Assembly (NCBI RefSeq): GCF_021155765.1 | Contig: NC_060106.1 | Span: forward strand, 3,417,501 to 3,481,500 | DNA from: Diprion similis | Lineage: Eukaryota; Arthropoda; Insecta; Hymenoptera; Diprionidae | Direction of reading: 5' to 3' | Length of the DNA stretch: 64,000 nucleotides | Shown: one piece after another, positions 23,578-33,478 of the stretch | How the letters are laid out: every line of letters begins with the position of its first letter | Position numbering within the stretch: the stretch's first letter is position 1 | Position numbers and translations under genes: made by a program | Notes under the pieces: model-generated | Databases searched by the model: none | Told to the model about the DNA's origin: nothing | What the model saw: the letters and a program-made list of their open reading frames with translations, nothing else

Positions 23578-25063
23578 ATATGAAAACACAATATCTGGTA
23601 TCACATACGATATATTACAATTATTTGGATTAATAGTTACAGAATTGTGATTTTTTTGTTATAGCTATTACTGTTGTTGAAGTCCCTGAAGCTTTATGGT
23701 TCTTGTTGTCAACAGTTCTTGATTTCTAATTAGCTGTAATATTAAAATCTTCGTCTATAGAATCTGTGATTTTCTGTGACATTCTTCTTTTATTATTCAC
23801 CGAATCCTTGACACATCCTTCAGCTGCGTGCGATGCTCTCCAACCATCGTGATGCTTTAAAATTATTATGTTGGCTCTCATATCTGCAAATAAAGTAGCT
23901 GAAGATCGTCAAAAACTGTGCCCATTATACTGATGGGGATCGTATAATTCCAACCATGTAACAATGATCTTAGGCATACTACCAATCTTATCAATGTCAA
24001 TATTTTGATTAATACACTTGCCTTTCCGATAGTAAACAAAAAACTTGTTATTGTTTACATTTGAAGGTCTCAACTATACGTATTTGTCGCCTTTATGAAA
24101 AGATTTAGCTCAGGAATATTAACAATCACAAATGATTTTTGTATCTTAATATTATTCATTGCTAATTTGTGCAATTCTTCTCTCCTGCACGCATTATGTA
24201 AGCAGAGAATTGAAGCAACCTTGGACACAAAATACGGATTATCCAGAGCCTCATTATGAAACTTGTTGATTTCACTCGATTTAAAAATTTAAGTTTTTTT
24301 GATACATGGTTGATGTGGATCTTCGTCAAATAAGTAAGTAATTTCTGATAGTTACCGAGATTGACATTTTTTTCAGAAGATTTATATGTCGAAGTTAGTT
24401 CATGAAAATATGCCACGCGAACTTTTTCATCAATGGACTTTGTTTTTTTACTCTTCATCCAATTTATGAATTCTTCTTAACAAGACTGATAATCACATTA
24501 GTAACAGTGCATAAAATCAAATTTAATGCACAGTATTGCAAAAAGATATTATCAAAAAAGTGAAGTCACAGTAGTTGAATTTCATCACTTATCCATAAAA
24601 TACTGACAAGGGCTCTTCACTCACACGAAATCCTAGGTCGGTTGACCCCCCCGATTTTGATCCAATTCAGGCATGTTGTAGTGCATCGGAAACTAAGAAG
24701 CACTTATTTTTTCATCTGCTAGTAAGTGTCTTACAGGGTGTAACGCGTATCTACTAGATCGTGCAGCTAAACGCGATAAAGCGATCCGAACAAATAGGTG
24801 CTCTGTACCTCACTGAAATTCTCGAATATTTACTACTATAATGGTATTTGTAATTTTTGGTGTTCTAGTCGATGGGTATACCCATCAATAATTGTGCCGT
24901 CTTGCCGTTAATTGTAAAGCTTATATGACCCTTGGTCGGAATAAGCTTGTTTGATACTGTTCCAAGGTTAGTTCGCATTATTGTGTATATATGGTATGGT
25001 TGACTCATCGATACGTTGCAAGTCAGTTTGTAATTCTTGATATCATCCGCAGATGAATTAATA

Positions 25064-25136
25064 AATTATCCGCCCTGAAGATGACTCCAACCACAGAGTC
25101 GAAACGTTGACACCAACCTTTTTTTTGTCAATAATT
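25064..25136 (+). ncRNA. Hammerhead-ribozyme-like motif (Penelope-type retroelement trace?)
   Basis: CTGAAGA (25,075-25,081), then a 5-bp stem GACTC/GAGTC (25,083-25,087 with 25,096-25,100) closed by CAACCACA, then GAAAC (25,101-25,105): this is the conserved CUGANGA - stem II - GAAA core order of hammerhead ribozymes. GTTG/CAAC (25,106-25,109 with 25,114-25,117) can form a short stem III, with one C-C mismatch next to the core, and AATTAT/ATAATT (25,064-25,069 with 25,131-25,136) an outer stem I. Hammerheads of this kind are known from Penelope-like elements; no reverse transcriptase is nearby, so at most a fragment remains. Activity is not shown. Confidence 0.5.
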
Positions 25137-27245
25137 GACCTACATATCCAAGATTCCATTTAACATATTACAAGGAGGTCAAGATTACTTTCTACCATTA
25201 CCATTATTATTGTCTTCGCCATCATTATGATAGAGGATGATCCAAACAGAATTGAAGCAATGAAGAGACAAAATTGTGATGTGAGTGCACGCAAGTATAA
25301 ATAAAATTCTGATTCACGTGTGTGAATGTGAAGTGTGTTATTAATATATGTATATTCTATAAATTTTGTCTAGCAATTGTAAGAGATGTAGAAGTTTTAA
25401 TGGTAAACGGTAGCGGAATTATTAGAAGAATGTCTAATTAGCTTCATACATGCCTATATAATATAAAAAAATATCAACGATGATAATTGAACTAATAACA
25501 ATAATGATGAATAATAATAATCCGAATAATAATAATGGTAGCACACATATATTTCAACTTCCAGACAATACAATTCACTTTTAATGGTCCTTAAGGACAG
25601 AGTGGAGCAAAAAAATAAACGGAAGTACACATATTGAGATCCAATAATGTCTGAATTTGGATTTTTTATTACTAAGTTCTTGAAGGCTCTTCAAAGCACG
25701 ATAATTAAGCTAACTATGTAAATGACACCTTTTTCTCACGCCATCTCGACACACGACTGATAAGGTGACAAAAACCAATTTAGAAGATATTTAATCAATA
25801 TTTGTGCGTTTATATGCATGCATGCATACAGATATGTATTACAAATACCGTATGTATGTCAAATTCGAATGACTTGACGCACGCGCATAGGGTGCGCACT
25901 TTCCTCATGGACATACGACATATAAAATATTAAGGAAGCTGTTGAAGTAGTACTAGACTACCATAAATTAGCGAACCTGTAAAATGAAGGGCGATGACTT
26001 CCATCACAAATTTTTAATCACATCGGCACAGTAACTTTTAAGATTTCCCCAAGACACATCAATGGTGCCATAATTAATATATGTATAAAAATATTGAAGA
26101 GTTGGAAAATTACAATATAATGTAATATAATGTTACGTATAATAGGTAAGCAGTTTCACTCAAACTATGGCCAACTCAATTTTTATATACACTTGATTAA
26201 ATAAATAAATAAGCTACATTTTATTTATTCGTCAGATCTTTGCATATTTTGAATCTGAAATTTTGCATCTTCCGCGAAAAAATGGCAACTCTCACGTAAA
26301 TCTAAGTAGGAAAAAAAGAAAACTTCACTATTTTTTTAACATGTATCGACGTTAATATCCATGAAAGCTGTTTGAAAACGTAAAGTGTGTTCCCTGTCCT
26401 CTTGGACTTAATTGCTAGCGCTTTGCACCAAACACATTGTTCTGTCGTAATAAACGAAAACGCGATAAGGACATTTCATAATTTTCACGGTACGCGTGAA
26501 TAATATAAATTTTGTAGCTATGTAAGTATTATGTGAATTTTACAAAATTAACAACCTCCCCAATTACGTATGATATGTATCTAGATCAATGACATAAGAG
26601 TTTAGATGACTTTGCGTGCCTGCTACCAAATTCGAAGGGATATAACTCATATTCTGAGGAGCGTAGAAGATGTGTTCAAATACCCTACTATGCTTTCGGC
26701 ATTCTTTATAATTTGTACATGAACGTGTGAAAGATTTTCAATCGAAGACATACAAGGATCTGGAGAACGAGTAGAGGATTATTGGGTAAATGATTTAACT
26801 GGACATTACACTGTCTCGGCCAAAAATTTTAACAATTTTAATGAAGCTGATGAATGAATTGGAAAAAAAAATTTTGATACTGTCATTATTTTACATAAAG
26901 CTTACATCCTTAAAAACTATAAAAACTTTCACATCATTTTTAAAATAATTTTTTAATCGGTTTTCTGCAGCCTTATCGGAGTCTTTTGGAAAATTTTGAT
27001 CCACTGGCGTGCGCGATTGCGGCTTACTGGAGCGTCTGAAGAAAAAAAAAATCTTTAGAAAAAGTATGACTATAGTCTTAGTATAGACCAGAAAAAAAAA
27101 AGATTGGTTAACCATGACGTCAATTTTTCACGTATCACTACGAAACAAAAAATGCTATTTCTAAGACAACCACCACTTTGGAGGTCCACCATTTTGTTAG
27201 TTTTTGTCTAAACAAGATGATCGTGGTTTAGACTGGGGCCACCCT

Positions 27246-27334
27246 CACAGAAAAAACCCTCAATTTGGGTGTCGTACCCTAAACTTTTTTCTCATAGGTA
27301 CAAATATACACTCAAGTTGAGAGTTTTTTCCGTG
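27246..27334. mobile_element. Tiny MITE (~89 bp) with 26-bp TIRs
   Basis: CACAGAAAAAACCCTCAATT... at the left is the reverse complement of ...AAGTTGAGAGTTTTTTCCGTG at the right with about five mismatches over 26 bases. The loop is about 37 bases. Too small to encode anything. Confidence 0.6.
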
Positions 27335-28331
27335 TGGTCATAGCCATAATTTTTCTGAAAACATTTTTTTTCATACGTTACAGTGAGCCACAGTCGTACG
27401 CGCAAGCGGATAAACATTTTCCAAATGGCTTCCATGAGGCTGCAAAAAACACTTCTGGGAAATCATTTAAAAAATTGTATAATATTTTTTTTTTTATTTG
27501 AATACTTAAAATAAATGTGAGAAAAATTACAGACCCAAAAAATGTTTTTTTTTTTAATTAATTTATGAGTTCCATAAAAATCATAAAAAATTTCGACCGA
27601 GAAACTTTAATGTTTTCTGAATAGAAACACCATGCAGAATTGAAATGGCTTCCTCTGCTTGATACTTCTAGTATAAAGATTACGATGGTGATGATAATCG
27701 ATGGCCATGATTCTAGGAACACTCTAAACATACCGTGTACATGAATTAGATACATTTAATTTATCAATAACCTCAATCTGTTTGAAAAACACTGAATATA
27801 ACTTCATAGAGATACAAATTATTAATTATACGTTGTCATATTCTAGGGTAGGAAATAAACGATGCGATAATAATTACGAAAAATTCATAAATCTCGGTTT
27901 ATAGCTAAAAGGTTTCAAAAATATTCAGACACCAACCAAGAAGAGACTGTAAATTCCAAAACTCATCATTCGCACTTGTACATTCATTGATTTTCAATCG
28001 TTTTGATTTTTACCTCCTTCAGTTCAGCTCAGACAATATGGAATTCGATTTCACAGTATTTCCGAAACATTGTTAATATAATTTTACATGATGCATAAGA
28101 GTACCTATTGGGAATTTCTTATTACATATAATAGTATATTGGCGAGTATGCTTGTGCGAGACGAAGACGAATATTGCAAATACTAGTGCCGAACAGACCG
28201 CTGCCTCCTTGTTTCGCACAATTCTTTATATAACAAGAGTATATCACGCGTTTTTTCACGAAGCACAAAATTGAGGTTAGGATCGGTTATGTCTGGTTTT
28301 TTCGCTGTGTTTATCGTGACAGCGCGTGAAC

Positions 28332-28393
28332 GCAGTACTGAAAAGACCACTTTTAAATCCTAGGAGTGAAAAGTGGACTTTTCAGTAGTGCGC
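28332..28393. repeat. Long hairpin (arms ~24 bp)
   Basis: GCAGTACTGAAAAGACCACT and AGTGGACTTTTCAGTAGTGC pair with few mismatches around a CCTAGG-containing loop. Looser inverted matches (ACGCGTTTTTTCAC at 28,247 against AAAAACGCGT at 28,462) suggest it is the centre of a larger, decayed inverted-repeat element at about 28,220-28,510. Confidence 0.6.
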
Positions 28394-28969
28394 ACATGCA
28401 CATTAGCAGACTCACTCGACCCTCATAGAAACAGGTAGTTTGGGTACAGAAAACACGCATGGAAAAACGCGTAAAACACGCTCGCGTTATACATATAAAA
28501 GCATAAGCTGATATCAGCAGTTACACAAAATTTCAGGTAATTCATTCAATCTTCATACAGACCACTGTAAAAACTTCGGAACAATTTCAATTTTGGTCGA
28601 GAATCATAATTTTTTTCTTACTAAAGTTTATCTCATGTCATTCTAATAATCCGAATTCCAAACATCTGACACACAAGTTCAGGGACATGGTGAGTCCGAC
28701 TCGTCATCTCAAGGATCTGAATTGTTCCGGAGGCGTAGCGTTATCTTATGAACAATGGCAATCGAAAAATCGTATTTTTGAGCTTAGATGTTGGCAAATA
28801 AACGGTGGAAAAAATTTTATGCTTAAGTGAAGAAATGAATTAATATATGGACTACGAATAGCTTTTGTGAATTTGTTAAAATGTTTTCTTTCTTGAGCTC
28901 TTCAACACATGCTAACTTTGAATCACTTATCATTGTAAAGATAAATTGACAATACCCGTATATGATATA

Positions 28970-29886
28970 AGTAGTATGGGGGCACTTTGGGGCGTCACAA
29001 CAAACCCCCCCTCCCGCCCCTCTCTGGCGCCAGCCCCTCGCCTAGGAGTGACTTTGGGGCGCGTTCCCCTTCCCCCGCCGCCCCTCGCCATGGAGTGACT
29101 TTGGGACGCGTTCCCCTTCCCCCGCCACCCCTCGTCAAGGAGCGGATTTTGGGACGCGTACCCCTTCGCCCGTCGCCCCTCGCCTAGGAGTGACTTTGGG
29201 GCGCGTACCCCTTCCCCCGCCACCTCCTTACCAAGGAGCGGATTTTGGGACATCATTCCTGTTCCCCGTCACCCCTTGCCTACGAGCGATTTTCGTCTAG
29301 AGGCTTCTATGGCCCGTCAACCCTTTCCCCGCTACCCCCTTGACCAGAAGCGATTTTCGGGTGTTGTTCCCCTACCCTGCGACCCCTGACCACCAAAACT
29401 GATTCCGGACTCCATGCGAAGGCTGCTGAGTGTGTACCCTTTACCCCGGATCCCCTATCCGCGAGACGGACTCCTTCCTCTCACCTCGTACCCCTGGCCG
29501 CGAGACAGACTTTGGGCTATGAACCCCTCTACCCGCTACCTCTGACCACGAAGCGAACTCTGTGCCATGGACGTCTACGACTGCAGTCACTTCCTCCTCC
29601 TCATCCTCCTTTACCCAAATGCTGACCCAGACTCTCTGCCTACGTCACGAACGGGACTCGTTCTTCCTTCAGCCCTGTTCTTTGCGGCGGTTGCTCGTGT
29701 CACTGACCTTACCCCGCCAGTATTTACCCTAAGGCTTACTTATAAGTTTAATAATAATATATATATATATATATACTTATACGAGGATGCGGATGGATAA
29801 GAAAATGGAAACAAAGACGATGCGACGGCGTATACAAATTAAACTTATTACAGGTTTATTCAGACATTACGGATACAAATAAATGC
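28970..29886 (+). repeat. Polinton left terminal inverted repeat
   Basis: Matches 51,552-52,324 in reverse complement from the terminal AGTAGTAYGGGGGCAC inward to the block ACGGATACAAATAA[AG]TGC. The outer part (about 29,030-29,275) is a GC-rich array of five 48-bp units (GCCCCTCGCC, GACTTTGGG[AG]CGCG, CCCCTTCCCCC). About 285 bases at 29,431-29,716 have no counterpart in the right arm, so the right arm has a deletion or the left an insertion. An AT dinucleotide tract lies at 29,757-29,775. Confidence 0.92.
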
Positions 29887-29941
29887 GAAGGTAGAGCGGG
29901 TATGAATACGTAACGAATCAATGACAATTGCAATGTTCTTA

Positions 29942-29945
<4 letters not shown>

Positions 29946-30013
<68 letters not shown>

Positions 30014-30024
30014 CACGCACGCAC
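29946..30024. repeat. (CA)n microsatellite
   Basis: About 60 bases of uninterrupted CA units followed by (GCAC) variants, just inside the left TIR and before the 3' end of the protease gene. It is absent from the right end. Confidence 0.98.
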
Positions 30025-30055
30025 GATATGGTAGCAGGGTTCTTTTTTTTTTTTT

Positions 30056-30583
30056 TTATTTACCAGTCTTATACGCTAGCGGCATTACAATTTTTAGAGG
30101 TACAACATTGTTCGAATTAATACTGAAGCTTTTACGCTTCGAGACATAGGCTAGTCGGATGTGGAATAATTCTGCGATACGATCGTTTCTTTTGAGGTCA
30201 GAAGTTAATATATTGAGAAACTGCCGCAGAGAAAAACCAGCAACCATAAAGTGCATAAACATAATACAAAATTGTCCACATACATCAGAAGAGAGGCTTT
30301 GAAGCTGTCTGTCGTTCCAGGCGTATCGTCTGCAATTTCTTCGTAAAGTCCGCTTATGGTGAGGGATGAATGGCGGTAATCCGAAGCTGTCAAAGTATGT
30401 TCCGTGTCCCGAGGAACTGACGAAAAATGCCACCCAGTGGCTACCGGGTCGTGTGTGGTCATCGGTGTTTGATACAATGGCTGTCGGGCGTGTCCAGATG
30501 AGGGGTATCTGATCCGCTGCAAAAACCCCGGTCCTCCCGTTCGGAATCGTCGGCATCGCGCTCCATATCTGTAGACTGTCCAT
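30056..30583 (-). CDS. PRO: Adenain-like cysteine protease (Polinton PRO)
   Basis: 175 aa. The catalytic arrangement of adenovirus-type proteases is visible: His49 in GSHWVAFF, Asp65 in TYFDSFG and Cys102 in DVCGQFC, the CGxFC block being typical. In Polintons and adenoviruses this enzyme matures capsid proteins during virion assembly. Length is close to the ~180-200 aa family norm. It is the last gene of the leftward block, starting ~50 bases after the stop of the 249-aa MDYV gene, and ends 160 bases from the TIR. An alternative frame over the same DNA is a shadow. No break is seen in the catalytic core, so this gene may still encode an intact protein. The start used is the first ATG; the protein before residue ~28 is poorly characteristic. 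Confidence 0.88.
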   Translation of the reverse strand: MDSLQIWSAMPTIPNGRTGVFAADQIPLIWTRPTAIVSNTDDHTRPGSHWVAFFVSSSGHGTYFDSFGLPPFIPHHKRTLRRNCRRYAWNDRQLQSLSSDVCGQFCIMFMHFMVAGFSLRQFLNILTSDLKRNDRIAELFHIRLAYVSKRKSFSINSNNVVPLKIVMPLAYKTGK

Positions 30584-30634
30584 TTTGCGCGTCTTTTTCT
30601 TCTTCTTCTTCCTCGTCCTCGTTATCGGAGATAA

Positions 30635-31384
30635 TCATACCACGCGCGGAAGATTGTAAGGGGGGGTATTCGAGCCGCTCGTAGTAGTAGTACGCAGTTC
30701 GTAGGGAGCGGCAATTACGCTATCGGACGTAGGTCTGGGTGAATCAGGAGAGATTTCCGATGAAGCGTCTGGTTCTGGTATGACAGCTCCTAGCGATGAA
30801 TTTCTCTGTGGTGGTTGGGGGGCCTGATGACTGGACGAACACTTCTCTCCGGTGATGCTGTGCTTACTGACTGACGCAGCTTCTGTATACTCGTATTTAG
30901 TTAAAATGTCGTTGCTGATGACCCATTTTTTGAGTTTGAGTGCGTTGTTCGTCGCGCAGGCGAAAAATTCCTCCTTCTTCACACCATGGAAGAAGCACCA
31001 TTCTGAAGAACGTTCCAGCTTGCCGAATGCCGGGCATTCGAGGTCCTCCAAGTTCAATACTTGTCGCGCAGTAACATTTTCAATATATTTCGATTTCTCG
31101 CGTCCGCGGGCAACAATACAATGAGCGTTACGTGCGATTTCTCGTAGATTAACGGCTAGTTGAAGCAGAGTGATGTCACCTTCGAACCACTCGATGCCGT
31201 GATGGTAACAGGTAACGTAATTATTTACGGCACGTTCTTTAAGTGGCAGATCCGCGAAGGGATATGGTGGTTCTACTAGCCAGTGTGCCGAGTAGCGGTG
31301 ATCGAGGGTGACGACTGCCACTTCTTTCGGTATGAATTTGCCGTAGACATCTCGAATCCCTTGGATATCCATCACGTAATCCAT
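30635..31384 (-). CDS. Conserved Polinton-associated 'MDYV' protein
   Basis: 249 aa, starting MDYVMDIQGIRDVYGKFIPK. The first ~150 residues have the pattern seen in a protein that recurs in arthropod Polintons and related elements: an acidic motif near the start (DIQG), KEVAVVTLD, HWLVEPPYPFADLP, YHHGIEWFEGDI, IVARGREKSKYIENV and NLEDLECPAFGKL. From memory of the family the acidic/His pattern may be an RNase H-like (DEDD-type) nuclease fold, but this is inference. Residues ~180-249 are Ser/Pro/Thr-rich and probably disordered. It lies between the protease and, before the Gypsy insertion, the major capsid gene. It is intact; the retrotransposon landed ~115 bases upstream of its start, so expression from the leftward block is probably cut off. 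Confidence 0.65.
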   Translation of the reverse strand: MDYVMDIQGIRDVYGKFIPKEVAVVTLDHRYSAHWLVEPPYPFADLPLKERAVNNYVTCYHHGIEWFEGDITLLQLAVNLREIARNAHCIVARGREKSKYIENVTARQVLNLEDLECPAFGKLERSSEWCFFHGVKKEEFFACATNNALKLKKWVISNDILTKYEYTEAASVSKHSITGEKCSSSHQAPQPPQRNSSLGAVIPEPDASSEISPDSPRPTSDSVIAAPYELRTTTTSGSNTPPYNLPRVV

Positions 31385-31499
31385 ACTTGAGCTTCAGCGA
31401 ACGTACTCGAGTGAACAAAGATTGCAAGAGCGATGCTGTCGCGGTGTAGTTTGAATGCTGACTGACTCGGCATTGCAGTTGCGTGAGGCGTTTTATATG

Positions 31500-31735
31500 T
31501 GTGGTGTCCGTGCGTCGTTAGTCAATAAATTACACAGATTAATTGTTGCATATTACTAGATATATATTTATTATAAGAACTGACGAGGAACACGTGTGTC
31601 TTTTACAACGATCACATGGGGAGGCATTGGAGGCAGGAAGTGTATCCGTCAGGTACGCTAAACACAAGTGGCGCTATACAAAGCGAACTAGCCCCGTTTG
31701 CTTAGTCGGTAACATCGATAATGTAGTACACTACA
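31500..31735 (-). repeat. Gypsy 3' LTR
   Basis: 236 bp, TGTGGTGTCC...CACTACA on the plus strand, hence TGTAGTG...ACACCACA in element orientation with TG/CA ends. It is the copy next to the polypurine tract and matches the 36,317-36,552 copy base for base as far as I can compare. Confidence 0.96.
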
Positions 31736-31748
31736 CTCCTCCCCTTTT
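31736..31748 (-). promoter_or_regulatory. Polypurine tract of the Gypsy element
   Basis: Reads AAAAGGGGAGGAG on the minus strand, directly abutting the 3' LTR: the plus-strand DNA priming site. Confidence 0.85.
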
Positions 31749-31792
31749 ACATTAATTTTCCTCTCTCTAGATACATCCATCATTACAAAATA

Positions 31793-33421
31793 TTATAAGT
31801 CTAAGCGTTGAGGTGGTTTCGTAGTACGACTTGAGCGACGCAACGTCGGTATCGTCATTACATTTTTATGCATAATTGGATTTCTTTTTTTAGACATAAT
31901 TGCTCTCTCACATTTTGTCGCATTTATCAACTTATTCTCTAATACATTTGGTATTTCCTTACAACTAAATTTATCATTAATAACACAGCTTTCGTTAGAA
32001 TTATTTACAAGTTTTGGGTGATTTTCAGTCTCTATCTCTACTTCTTGAATTACCTTATCTACTATTACATTCTTATCTCTAGTTACAGATGGCATTACCG
32101 TGTTATCATTGCCTAGCCTACCAGGTTGATGTTCTTTAATCTCAACGTTTTGTACAACTGGTCTAATTTCTTGAGTACATTTTTTTATTTGGTCTACATG
32201 ACGTTTCCAAACTATACCATTTGAAGCTATGACTTGGTATGTGACCGGAGAAAGTTTACTAGTTACAGTAGCTAGTATCCATGAACTAGAACTATAGTCC
32301 TTCACCATAACCTTCTCATTAACTTCAAATTGCACACAGCGAATTCCGCAAAAATTACGCTGTTGAGCTTCTTGACTTACTTGGACTTTATTCCGAAGTG
32401 TTGGTCTAAGTAAATCTAGACGCGTACGAAAAGCTCGACCTGTTTGTAATTCCGCAGGACTATAACCCGTCGTTGAATGTTGAGTAGCACGATAATAGAA
32501 CAAAAACTTAAACAAGGCTTCCTGTTTATCTAGCCCTGATTTAACTAATATCTTAAATTTCTTTTTGAAGGTTTTGACAGAATTTTCTGCTGCACCATTG
32601 GATGCTGGATGATATGGTGCTGTGCGTATATGCATAACTCCATATTTCACAAGAAATTCCATAAATTCTTTTGAAGTAAAAGCAGGACCATTATCTGTAA
32701 CTAATTTAACAGGTAAACCCCACGTCGTAAAATAATCTTTTAACACCAATATTGTTTGCTTAGAAGTAATATCACTCATGGGTCTAACATCTAACCATTT
32801 TGAGAAAGCGTCTAAAATTACTATATACATTTGAGAATCTATTGGACCAAGGAAGTCCCCGTGAAGTCGTTGGTTTGGAGCGTCTGGCCAACTCCACGGA
32901 TGTAATCTAGCTCTAGGAGGATAATCGGCATTCTCCAAACACAGAACACACGACTTGGAAATCTCTTCAATATCTCTATCGATGCCAGGCCACCAAATAT
33001 ACGACCTTGCCAGTGACTTTATGCGCACAATTCCCATATCAATTTCGTGTAACTCATTCAACATTCGACTACGTAGGGTACAAGGAATAACAACCCTGTG
33101 TCCCCACATTAAACACTTATTCTCAATCGTCAATTCCCTTCTACGATTCTCAAAAGATTTAAATTCACTACTAGTTTCTTTTGGCCAACCAAACTTAACG
33201 AAACTAATAACTTTACTCAAAACTGCATCTCTTTCACTTTCTTCACTCACGATTTGGTCATCAATTGTTGGTATATCATCTAAAATATAATTAAGATATG
33301 TAAACTCTTCACTATCTTCATTCCCTTCCTCTTTAATTTGCGAATTCATTCGAGATAGAAAATCTGCACTTATATTATCAATTCCTTTAATGTACTCAAT
33401 ATTAAAATCATAACCTGACAA
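31793..33421 (-). pseudogene. Gypsy integrase (3' part of pol), separated from RT by a break
   Basis: 542 codons open. An HHCC zinc finger comes first (LHEIDMGIVRIKSLARSYIW, then CVLC), followed by the catalytic core with D (HGDFLGPID), D (LVTDNGPAF) and E (SNGAAENSVKTFK) and a C-terminal basic/Thr-rich tail. It inserts element cDNA into the genome. In an intact element this is the end of one pol polyprotein; here the link to the RNase H (about 33,422-33,478) contains a frame change in a run of nine A and a TGA (33,431-33,433) in the integrase frame where the flanking residues stay in register. The remaining frame starts at a non-genuine first Met after the break. Confidence 0.9.
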
Positions 33422-33478
33422 TATAACAGCTCAGCGTTGCAGACGACTTGCCGCCATTTGCGGAATACCTTTTTTTTT

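Larger units (their letters stand above)
23582..28969. other. AT-rich anonymous DNA; small elements only
   Basis: No domain-bearing frame is found. A 98-codon minus-strand frame at 24,162-24,458 (starting MKSKKTKSIDEKVRVAYFHE) is lysine-rich and unrecognised; it could be a decayed transposon gene. Individually annotated items within this stretch are the ribozyme-like motif at 25.1 kb, a small MITE at 27.25 kb and a hairpin at 28.3 kb. I see nothing else of structure. Confidence 0.5.

Noticed and set aside
24162-24458. 98-codon lysine-rich minus-strand frame as a gene
   Set aside because: No recognised domain; could be a decayed transposon gene but evidence is too thin for a CDS call.
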